From the IMG/VR virus record IMGVR_UViG_3300017989_000073, positions 45,108 to 109,107 of that record: a stretch of DNA of 64,000 bases; one strand, given 5' to 3'. This document shows positions 58,966 through 64,000 of this stretch, in pieces (the stretch's first letter is position 1; the number at the start of each line of letters is the position of its first letter). Source of the stretch: a virus. Both the position numbers and the translations under genes were made by a program. Under the pieces are notes generated by a model that was given only the letters and a program-made list of their open reading frames with translations, did not search any database and was not told the origin of the DNA.

Positions 58966-59223
58966 ATGATCAACACTCACGAGTACACCACCGACGTTTT
59001 GGAATCCATGCCGATCCTGGCGCAGGGGCAGGCCGAGGACCTCCGGACCGAGGTCGAGCTGCATGACGGCTCGATCGGTCGAATCTGGATGTCTCGGGTG
59101 GGAGTTGACGGGGGTGAGCCCTGGGAGCATACGGTCACGCTCGAAGTTCGGCGCAACGGTCGGTGGCACAACGTCATTCGTTGGGACGGGGACAATCCTG
59201 CCGATTTCGAGGTCCTTGAGTAG
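58966..59223 (+). CDS. Small early-type protein, unknown
   Basis: 85 residues, acidic: LAQGQAEDLRTEVELHDGSIGRIWMSRVGVDGGEPWEHTVTLEVRRNGRWHNVIRW in outline. Beta-hairpin rich with a helical start. No known domain. The second ATG is chosen: it is six bases from AAGGAG, the first only three. Small proteins behind strong early promoters in phages often act on host enzymes; that is inference here. Confidence 0.65.
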   Translation: MINTHEYTTDVLESMPILAQGQAEDLRTEVELHDGSIGRIWMSRVGVDGGEPWEHTVTLEVRRNGRWHNVIRWDGDNPADFEVLE

Positions 59224-59232
59224 GCCTCAGGC

Positions 59233-59279
59233 TTGTCGGGAGAACAGGGATAAGGTAGGCTCGATTTCGAGCCCGGAGG
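59233..59279 (+). promoter_or_regulatory. Possible promoter and hairpin before ribosome site
   Basis: TTGTCG (59233) and TAGGCT (59256) are 17 bases apart. GGCTCG/CGAGCC around ATTT (59258-59273) stands one base before GGAGG. Here the hairpin overlaps the -10 box, so either transcription starts elsewhere or the hairpin works in a longer mRNA. Confidence 0.4.
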
Positions 59280-59286
59280 AAGTCAA

Positions 59287-60027
59287 ATGAACGCAGATGC
59301 CAGGGAATTGCAGGTGTTCATCGAGAACGAGGCCGATCTGTATCGCCAGCAGTTCCTGCCGATCTTGAAGAACCTTATGACCAAGCACGCTCAGGGGAAG
59401 TACGACCGGCAGAAGGCGGTCAAGCTCTTCATGTACTTGGTCGACAACGGGGCCAGGAAGTACACCCAGCAGCATGGAAGCCCTGGCCAGAAGTGGAACG
59501 ACATGTTCCCGAAGCGCGTGCGTCTGGAGACGGCGGCGGCTCTCCGTGATGACTTCGAGGACGAGGCGAAGACAGGCAACTACGACGAGTACATTCCCAA
59601 GAAGTACCGCGGTAAGGTCTCGGGCAAGACGCTTGGCGAGGGGCAGGAGCAGGACGAGAGCGGCCCCTTGTTCGATGCTGCGACCCGCGACTCGCTGCAC
59701 GAGGTGGCTAACACCTTGAGCACGGAGTCCGGGGACGGAGAGATTTCCGAGGGCGCTGACCCTCTCCGCCATGTCGAGTCGTACATGGACGAGGCCATGC
59801 GCGGACACTCGATCATGATGGACAACTTGAATGACGCTCTGAACCGGATGACAGACTATCTGCACCAGTATGGGCCTGACCAGAATTTGTCCGCTCAGGT
59901 GAAGTCTCTCGTCCGTATTTTTGGCGACGTGAAGAAGGTGGGGTATCGCGAGCTGGCCCACACGAAACAGCTCGTGCAAAGGCTCCGACGCGAAAGCGCG
60001 AAGTACGGTCCCGAAGCTCGCACGTAG
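59287..60027 (+). CDS. Helical protein, unknown
   Basis: 246 residues, mainly helical. DLYRQQFLPILKNLMTKHAQGKYDRQKAVKLFMYLVDNGARKY (about 17-59) resembles an N-terminal segment met in uncharacterised phage proteins. FEDEAKTGNYDEYIPKKYR and RHVESYMDEAMRGHSIMMDNLNDALNRMTDYLHQYG follow. No catalytic motif. GGAGGAAGTCAA before ATG. Confidence 0.6.
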   Translation: MNADARELQVFIENEADLYRQQFLPILKNLMTKHAQGKYDRQKAVKLFMYLVDNGARKYTQQHGSPGQKWNDMFPKRVRLETAAALRDDFEDEAKTGNYDEYIPKKYRGKVSGKTLGEGQEQDESGPLFDAATRDSLHEVANTLSTESGDGEISEGADPLRHVESYMDEAMRGHSIMMDNLNDALNRMTDYLHQYGPDQNLSAQVKSLVRIFGDVKKVGYRELAHTKQLVQRLRRESAKYGPEART

Positions 60028-60038
60028 TTCACCCGATC

Positions 60039-60293
60039 ATGTTCGACAAGGACCCCGTTCCCGCGGTCTGTCAGGCCGAGGATTGCACTCGTTCCCCAGA
60101 GTACGCATGCGAGGCTTGGGTGATGACGCCGCCGTTCCGTGGCTACGTTGTGGGTGAGATCGCGCTCTGCGGGGCGCATGCTGCACAGTTCGAGACGCGA
60201 AAGCGGATCTCCGTGCTTACGGACCCTCACAACCTCGACCTTGTGTCAGCTGCTGTGTGGAGAGACGGGGAAATCTTTTCCGAGGGCTCTTGA
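60039..60293 (+). CDS. Small zinc-binding protein
   Basis: 84 residues with VCQAEDCTRSPEYAC and LCGAH (Cys/Cys...Cys/His), a zinc-ribbon type also present in the large metallopeptidase protein. Function unknown. Its stop codon lies inside the TTGACA box of the next promoter. Confidence 0.6.
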   Translation: MFDKDPVPAVCQAEDCTRSPEYACEAWVMTPPFRGYVVGEIALCGAHAAQFETRKRISVLTDPHNLDLVSAAVWRDGEIFSEGS

Positions 60294-60317
60294 CAGAGGC
60301 TCAGGATGGTTTAGGCT
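60290..60317 (+). promoter_or_regulatory. Promoter for the tRNA / Pth2 unit
   Basis: GGCTCTTGACA (box at 60290) and TAGGCT (60312), 16-base spacer. Transcription would start near 60324, about 110 bases before the first tRNA. The gap in between holds no gene; a second TTGACA at 60344 has no -10 box. Confidence 0.65.
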
Positions 60318-60433
60318 AATCCCATGACTCGCCACTCCAGTCATTGACAGTCAGCCCCCCGAGGGCCTTCCCGCATTGCAGCCTGACATGGTGATCAATC
60401 CCCGCCGCGTATCCGTACGTTGCGGAGTTCTAT

Positions 60434-60508
60434 TCGTGGGTAGCTCAATGGTAGAGCGCCTGGACTCTCGAGTCCGGGAGGCTGGTGGTTCAAGTCCATC
60501 CCCACGAG
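60434..60508 (+). tRNA. tRNA-like gene with abnormal anticodon loop (CTC or quadruplet)
   Basis: Acceptor stem TCGTGGG/CCCACGA is perfect over seven pairs; T8-A9, D stem GCTC/GAGC, T stem GGTGG/CCATC and T loop TTCAAGT are all regular. The anticodon arm is not: CTGGA/TCCGG encloses an eight-base loop CTCTCGAG, or CCTGG/CCGGG a ten-base one, and the arm can zip up to a CTCG tetraloop. The gene is about three bases longer than its other arms predict. The anticodon reads CTC (Glu) or, as a four-base anticodon, CTCG. Confidence 0.7.
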
Positions 60509-60511
60509 CCC

Positions 60512-60585
60512 GCCGCAGAGGTGTTCCTGGTGGCACACCCGGTCTAATGAGCCGGGAGGACATGGTTCGAGCCCATGCTGCGGCA
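60512..60585 (+). tRNA. tRNA-like gene, anticodon AAT in standard register
   Basis: Acceptor GCCGCAG/CTGCGGC, D stem GTGT/ACAC with TCCTGGTGGC loop, anticodon stem CCGGT/GCCGG with loop CTAATGA, variable GAGGA, T stem CATGG/CCATG and T loop TTCGAGC all pair. Discriminator A. The anticodon reads AAT (Ile codon ATT), rare in bacteria, base 26 seems missing, and G stands at 37. It lies three bases after the first tRNA. Its T arm contains the start codon of the peptidyl-tRNA hydrolase gene. Confidence 0.7.
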
Positions 60586-60933
60586 TATGCCAAACTATTC
60601 GTGGTGGGGAGGCACGATCTTCCCCCAGGACTGCGCGTCGCTCAGATGTTCCACGCCCTACGCCGTTTTGCCTCGGAGCATCCCTACATTGAAGACCGCT
60701 GGTACAGGGAGTCCAACACCATCGTGCTCCTCGAGATCGACGGCGAAGACATCACAGCCCTGGCTGAGCGCGCTCGTGCTCGGAACCTCACCATGTCCGA
60801 GTTTTCCGAGCCGGGGGTAGCGAATGGCGCAGTCACCGCCATTGCGTTTGGCCCCGACGCTGAGCGGCTGCTCTCGTCACTCCCGCTTGCTTTGAGAGAA
60901 GCTCACGAGCCGTCAGAATCGCAGACTGGATGA
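60562..60933 (+). CDS. Peptidyl-tRNA hydrolase type 2-like protein
   Basis: 123 residues. RHDLPPGLRVAQMFHALRRF (17-36) and NLTMSEFSEPGVANGAVTAIAFGP with a final LPLAL fit the bacterial branch of Pth2 (R-x-DL-x2-G...AQ...HA; F-x-EP...TA-A). Pth2 frees tRNA from stalled peptidyl-tRNA. The start is the ATG after GGGAGGAC, which lies inside the tRNA gene: 24 bases are shared. A GTG at 60601 would avoid the overlap but cut the first beta strand. The end overlaps a minus-strand gene. Confidence 0.75.
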   Translation: MVRAHAAAYAKLFVVGRHDLPPGLRVAQMFHALRRFASEHPYIEDRWYRESNTIVLLEIDGEDITALAERARARNLTMSEFSEPGVANGAVTAIAFGPDAERLLSSLPLALREAHEPSESQTG

Positions 60934-61030
60934 GGATGAACTGCTTCTTGTCGTAACCCGGCGTGCCGACTGCCTGGTCCCAGAGTCGGAGTAGTGCGTA
61001 CTCTGCTTCTTTCAGTCTCTGCGGCGTCAT
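60833..61030 (-). CDS. Small helical protein, minus strand
   Basis: 65 residues: LKEAEYALLRLWDQAVGTPGYDKKQFILIQSAILTARELLSK, then a basic tail. GGGAGGGCAC stands before the ATG, and a TTGCGC/TAGGAT promoter lies upstream. Its last 101 bases overlap the end of the Pth2-like gene on the other strand, so the two mRNAs are antisense there. Function unknown. Confidence 0.65.
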   Translation of the reverse strand: MTPQRLKEAEYALLRLWDQAVGTPGYDKKQFILIQSAILTARELLSKQAGVTRAAAQRRGQTQWR

Positions 61031-61055
61031 GTGCCCTCCCACATAGTCACACACT

Positions 61056-61084
61056 ATCCTACATCAACCTACAAAAATGCGCAA
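61056..61084 (-). promoter_or_regulatory. Minus-strand promoter
   Basis: On the minus strand, TTGCGC (61079-61084) and TAGGAT (61056-61061) are 17 bases apart, 26 bases before the small minus-strand gene. It is back to back with the plus-strand promoter at 61101, forming a divergent control region. Confidence 0.5.
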
Positions 61085-61100
61085 GGACTTTCGTTTGCTC

Positions 61101-61163
61101 TTGACACGAGTCGGACCCTCCGGCATGCTGGAGTCAACGGATCGCGGAACTACCGCGAAGGAG
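61101..61163 (+). promoter_or_regulatory. Promoter with CGCGG hairpin leader, second copy
   Basis: CGTTTGCTC, TTGACA (61101), 17-base spacer, CATGCT (61124). CGCGG/CCGCG around AACTA (61143-61157) is followed at once by AAGGAG. Stem and flanks match the leader at 58939 while the loop differs, which suggests that the structure is kept. Confidence 0.8.
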
Positions 61164-61169
61164 ATGATC

Positions 61170-61328
61170 ATGGAGAACTTTCAAGACGAAACCACTACCA
61201 CTACCTCCACCGAGCTGGAGGCCCTCGCTGAGAGCATCATGGCCTTGGACCCGAGTGACTTCCAGGACGGGGTGATCCTGGAGAGCGTGCGTCACACAGA
61301 CCTGCTCTCCGAGCTGGGTCTCAAGTAG
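61170..61328 (+). CDS. Small acidic early-type protein
   Basis: 52 residues: a Thr-rich start (ENFQDETTTTTSTELE) and LAESIMALDPSDFQDGVILESVRHTDLLSELG. No known domain. The ATG six bases after AAGGAG is used. It resembles the protein from 58966 in size, charge and leader, but not in sequence. Confidence 0.6.
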   Translation: MENFQDETTTTTSTELEALAESIMALDPSDFQDGVILESVRHTDLLSELGLK

Positions 61329-61338
61329 AGGTGCCCTC

Positions 61339-61725
61339 ATGAAGATTGCAATCACGGTCGATGTGACCGACAAGCGTATCGCCTATCTGCTCAGCGCGGC
61401 CTTTGAGGGCGGCGTGGGCTACTGGTGCCAGATCGTAGGCTACGTAAAGCCTGATGACCCTCGCAGCGTGCTGGGCGATGAGACGATCTACCGCCATATC
61501 GACTACCCCCTGACTGGCGGTGCCGTACGCTGCCGAGTCGTGGACGAGGCGGTCGAGGACCCCGGGACTTTGATCCTGGACCGCGAAGCTATCAAGCGCG
61601 GATTGCGTCTGATGGCTCAGGAATGGCCCCAGCACTGGGCTGATTTCATGGACGAGTCTGAGGATGCGAGTACTGCCGACGTGTTCCTCCAGTGCGCACT
61701 TCTCGGCGGAGTAGTGTACGGCTAG
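61339..61725 (+). CDS. Conserved-type phage protein, unknown
   Basis: 128 residues. AYLLSAAFEGGVGYWCQIV, PLTGGAVRCRV, GLRLMAQEWPQHWADFMDE and DASTADVFLQCALLGGVVYG form a pattern I know from uncharacterised proteins of many phages. No role known. AGAGG ribosome site. The next gene starts directly after the stop. Confidence 0.7.
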   Translation: MKIAITVDVTDKRIAYLLSAAFEGGVGYWCQIVGYVKPDDPRSVLGDETIYRHIDYPLTGGAVRCRVVDEAVEDPGTLILDREAIKRGLRLMAQEWPQHWADFMDESEDASTADVFLQCALLGGVVYG

Positions 61726-61914
61726 ATGAGCCCTGACGCCCACCTACTCCTGGAACTACGAGACCGCGGTTTCATCGACGCTTCGGACGCTCTCGAGGTC
61801 TGTGGCCGATGCTGGCGACGCGCTGATCGAGCCCTTCGGGAGCTGGCGAGGGAAGGGCACGTGAAAAAGGCCGACGGGCGCCCTAGGAGGAAGTCGCGCT
61901 GGGTATTCGTTTGA
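61726..61914 (+). CDS. Small helix-turn-helix-like protein
   Basis: 62 residues: DRGFIDASDALEVCGRCWRRADRALRELAREGHVKKADGRPRRKSRWVFV. Helix-turn-helix with a basic wing is likely, so DNA binding. Its stop overlaps the TTGACA box of the promoter for the ParB-like gene, a place from which it could act on it. Confidence 0.55.
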   Translation: MSPDAHLLLELRDRGFIDASDALEVCGRCWRRADRALRELAREGHVKKADGRPRRKSRWVFV

Positions 61915-61986
61915 CAATCTTCTGGCTAGCTGGTAAGGCTGATCAGATTCTTGGACGGGAGCCCCCGCTCTGGGGCAGGGAAGGAG
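61911..61986 (+). promoter_or_regulatory. Promoter with GCCCC hairpin leader
   Basis: TTGACA (61911), 17-base spacer, TAAGGC (61934). GCCCC/GGGGC around CGCTCT (61961-61976), then AGGG and AAGGAG. Same plan as the leaders at 40676, 58939, 61143 and 63961. Confidence 0.7.
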
Positions 61987-61993
61987 AGAGACG

Positions 61994-62905
61994 ATGGGAG
62001 GACAGGCGTTTTCCGGACCACGGCTTCACGGGTTTCATTTGGAGCCTGAGAAGCTGGTCATCGTGGGCGGCGATGGGCCTAATGATGTGCCCGGTCGTGA
62101 CAGTGACGGGAACGTTCACCACCTCTACGACGAGCGCGTGAAGCTGCCGCTGAGCGAGGAGTTCATTCTCAACGTGATGACGCTGGGGGTGAAGAAGAAT
62201 GTTCTCATAACCAAGATCGATGGCAAGGGGTATGTAATCGACGGGCGGCAGCGGGTGCGCGCCGCTCGGGCCGCGAACAAGCGACTAATTCAGGTGGGCG
62301 AGCCACCGATTCGTGTTCCGGTTGTTCAGCAGGGTGGCGAAGAGCAGCTGCATATGCTGATCGGGATCAGCACGAACGAGTTCAACCACGCTGATACTCT
62401 GCTGGTGAAGGCCCGGAAAGCTCAGCGCTTGAAGGATCGGGGCCTCACCGCAGAAGAGATCGCCATGGCTTTTGGTGTCACACCTAAGTCGATCACGGTC
62501 TGGTCTCAGATGCTGTCGCTCAGTGAGTCCGTAAAGCAGGCGGTGGAGGCGGGCAAGGTGTCGGCCAGTGCTGCCGCACAGCTCCACACTCTCCCTCCGA
62601 CTGAGCAGAAGACACAGCTCGACATTCTCATGGAAGCGAGCAAAGAGACGGGGAAGCCTCCTACAGCGAAGGACACGGCGAAGGCGGCGAAGCGGGCGAA
62701 AGGTCAAGATCCGAGCATCGCTCCCCCTAAGAAGGTGCTCCGGTACATCGTCGAGAAGCGGCAGGTGCACGAGGATGTTCTGTCCGAGGATTTTGTGGCT
62801 GGCGTAGCGTTCGCCATCGGGCTTCGCGATGCGAAGTCGATCAGTGGTCTGTCGGACGTTGTGAAGACTGCCAAGGCCGCCCCCGCGAAGAAGAAGGGGG
62901 CGTAG
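61994..62905 (+). CDS. ParB/Spo0J-like protein
   Basis: 303 residues. VKKNVLITKIDGKGYVIDGRQRVRAARAAN (67-95) is the ParB N-terminal fold with the DGxxR motif, and LKDRGLTAEEIAMAFGVTPKSITVWSQMLSLSESVKQAVEAGKVSASAA is the ParB helix-turn-helix with its linker. ParB proteins bind CTP and centromere sites; lone phage ones often regulate genes or act as nucleases. No ParA is in the window. C-terminal about 60 residues differ from ParB and end basic. Behind its own promoter. Confidence 0.8.
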   Translation: MGGQAFSGPRLHGFHLEPEKLVIVGGDGPNDVPGRDSDGNVHHLYDERVKLPLSEEFILNVMTLGVKKNVLITKIDGKGYVIDGRQRVRAARAANKRLIQVGEPPIRVPVVQQGGEEQLHMLIGISTNEFNHADTLLVKARKAQRLKDRGLTAEEIAMAFGVTPKSITVWSQMLSLSESVKQAVEAGKVSASAAAQLHTLPPTEQKTQLDILMEASKETGKPPTAKDTAKAAKRAKGQDPSIAPPKKVLRYIVEKRQVHEDVLSEDFVAGVAFAIGLRDAKSISGLSDVVKTAKAAPAKKKGA

Positions 62906-62920
62906 CCCTTTCTTCTCTCC
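62878..62920 (+). terminator. Likely intrinsic terminator over the ParB-like stop
   Basis: CGCCCCC/GGGGGCG, seven pairs with an 11-base loop, then TAG (the stop codon) and CCCTTTCTTCTCTCC. The T tract is broken by C, so it may be only partly efficient. Confidence 0.45.
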
Positions 62921-62948
62921 ACACCAATTCAACCCTAGGACTGCTCCG

Positions 62949-63485
62949 ATGCCAATCACGAACAAGACCAAGATGTACGAGTTGCTTCAGCGGGGAAAAC
63001 TCGGGAACGCTCTTCGCACCTGGAACTCGGAGGCGGACTATCTAGCTTCAGGGTTCAAAGGGCGGTCCAGCCTCCGCTGCAAGAAGCCAGGGGTGACGTT
63101 TCGTCACGGGATGACGCACGCCGAGACCATTCGTCAAGGGAGGTTATGCTTCGAGGGCTGTCAGCCGGGCGACTTTATCTACTGCGAGTCGGCTCCGGAT
63201 TGGCTGTGCATTTTCCAAGGGGAAGTGCGGCGCGGGTTGCATGGGCTCGATCTGCGTTGGTCCACAGAGAGGACCGACCTCCGGACTGCCTTGCGGAACG
63301 CCAAGGAGGTGAACGGGGTTCGGGCGCTGGTGTTGCTACAGCACTTTCTCGATCCCCGAGACTACGACGAGCTGATGAGTTTGCTTGACGCCTACGAGGA
63401 TCACGTAGTTGAGTTCAGCGTGTTTGGGTGCCCAGTAGGGGAGCTGGGGCGCACGATGTGCATCTGGGAGTGTCGGGCCTATTGA
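62949..63485 (+). CDS. Protein of unknown function with Cys-rich core
   Basis: 178 residues. MYELLQRGKLGNALRTWNSEADYLASGFKGRSSLRCKKPGV, then GRLCFEGCQPGDFIYCESAPDWLCIFQGEVRRG, and a helical end (LLQHFLDPRDYDELMSLLD). Seven Cys residues but no regular zinc site. Not recognised. Its end overlaps the minus-strand decarboxylase gene by seven bases. Confidence 0.65.
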   Translation: MPITNKTKMYELLQRGKLGNALRTWNSEADYLASGFKGRSSLRCKKPGVTFRHGMTHAETIRQGRLCFEGCQPGDFIYCESAPDWLCIFQGEVRRGLHGLDLRWSTERTDLRTALRNAKEVNGVRALVLLQHFLDPRDYDELMSLLDAYEDHVVEFSVFGCPVGELGRTMCIWECRAY

Positions 63486-63853
63486 GCGGTGCACATGAAC
63501 ATGAGCGGTTCTCTCCACTCACCTCGTTCTATGTACCATCCCCTCCCATGACCTCCGAGTCTTCGGACCAGGCTAGTCATGGCCTGGCGAGGGTCGAGGT
63601 TCCCGCAGGTGAAGATGTCGGCAGCGTAGTACCCCCACTCTGGGTAGGTGTGAATCGAGGCGTGGGATTCTGCGAGCCCAACGACGGCTGTGACACCTTG
63701 CGGTTCAAACGCGTGGGACCAGGTGTGGAGGACGGCGGCTTCAGCTTCGAGGCAGGCTGCTCGGAGCGCTTCGGCTACGACTCCCTCCTCGTTGAGAGTT
63801 TTCGGGTTGGCGTCCCAGACGTCCACAAGCACGTGCCGCCCAACGACTAGCAT
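63479..63853 (-). CDS. speD: SpeD-family pyruvoyl-dependent decarboxylase
   Basis: 124 residues. LAESHASIHTYPE carries the self-cleavage site E62-S63 that makes the pyruvoyl cofactor; H68 and C83 take the same numbers as in Thermotoga S-adenosylmethionine decarboxylase. GRHVLVDVWD at the start is also family-typical. The enzyme would make decarboxylated AdoMet for spermidine, but relatives including phage ones have become arginine or ornithine decarboxylases. ATG at 63853 gives the family length; longer forms start from GTG or TTG. It runs against the other genes. Confidence 0.85.
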   Translation of the reverse strand: MLVVGRHVLVDVWDANPKTLNEEGVVAEALRAACLEAEAAVLHTWSHAFEPQGVTAVVGLAESHASIHTYPEWGYYAADIFTCGNLDPRQAMTSLVRRLGGHGRGWYIERGEWREPLMFMCTAQ

Positions 63854-63921
63854 CCGCCGACTGTACCAACCCTCGGACTCGACGTCCATTGTACGCTGCT
63901 GCGATTTCTTCACGTTTGCTC

Positions 63922-63983
63922 TTGACAAGTCCTTGGGGATCAGGTAGCCTGTCTGTAGATGGCCGAAACATCGGCCAAGGAGG
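63922..63983 (+). promoter_or_regulatory. Promoter with GGCCGA hairpin leader
   Basis: CGTTTGCTC, TTGACA (63922), 17-base spacer, TAGCCT (63945). GGCCGA/TCGGCC around AACA (63961-63976), then AAGGAGG. Another stem sequence but the same layout as at 58939 and 61143. Confidence 0.8.
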
Positions 63984-63990
63984 ATGAGCG

Positions 63991-64000
63991 ATGTACCACC
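63991..64000 (+). CDS. Start of a gene cut by the window end
   Basis: ATG TAC CAC follows AAGGAGG at seven bases and a full promoter-leader unit, so a gene starts here and leaves the window. Another ATG at 63984 is too close to the ribosome site. Confidence 0.5.

Noticed and set aside
60344-60370. Second promoter from a TTGACA box inside the tRNA leader
   Set aside because: No -10 box at any fitting distance.
60376-60933. A longer reading frame running through both tRNA-like genes into the Pth2-like protein
   Set aside because: Its first 60 codons are just tRNA sequence; the recognisable protein and a good ribosome site begin at 60562.
1-64000. CRISPR arrays, insertion sequences, integrase or attachment sites
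   Set aside because: No regular spaced repeats, transposase or recombinase motifs were found on either strand.

Overview
The window is a late-gene (virion structure) segment of a large tailed phage with a contractile tail, followed by the start of an early or middle region. It is GC-rich. It carries a sheath gene, two tube-like genes, a tape measure, a P2/T4-type baseplate and many fibre genes, but no terminase, portal, major capsid, polymerase or integrase, so only part of a bigger genome is seen. Almost all genes lie on the plus strand, tightly packed, often with ATGA or TGATG overlaps. A predicted single-gene spanin (lipobox plus C-terminal membrane helix) and sigma70-type promoters point to a Gram-negative host; the genus cannot be told from the sequence.

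Layout: 0.2-7.2 kb holds sheath, tube, a second tube-like protein, a degenerate HNH/ribbon-helix-helix protein and a tail assembly chaperone with a -1 frameshift site. 7.2-16.8 kb holds tape measure, gp53/LysM-like wedge, gpD-like hub, gpV/gp5-like spike, gp25/W and gp6/J. 16.9-40.6 kb is a very long adhesin and fibre region: repeated beta modules, carbohydrate-binding-like domains, a beta-helix spike, duplicated genes and gpI/gpH-like baseplate parts. It is interrupted at 22.9-27.1 kb by an NlpC/P60-like enzyme, a metallophosphoesterase, a coiled-coil membrane protein and a membrane HExxH protein.

40.7-58.9 kb is unusual. Virion-type proteins mix with enzymes and chaperone-like proteins: Nudix, J-domain, gluzincin-type metallopeptidase, GroES-like, adenine methylase and FtsZ/tubulin-like GTPase, plus strongly basic DNA-binding-type proteins. 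Several begin with a similar short peptide containing [LI]xE and carry further [LI]xE sites inside. This suggests, as inference, proteins targeted into the head, processed by a T4-like prohead protease and possibly injected with the DNA.

58.9-64 kb looks like a separately controlled early/middle region. Genes are small, each block has its own TTGACA-type promoter, and most leaders fold into a hairpin ending directly at the Shine-Dalgarno sequence. It contains two tandem tRNA-like genes, the second overlapping the start of a Pth2-type peptidyl-tRNA hydrolase, a ParB-like protein, and on the minus strand a small gene and a SpeD-family pyruvoyl decarboxylase. No CRISPR array, insertion sequence or integrase is visible.
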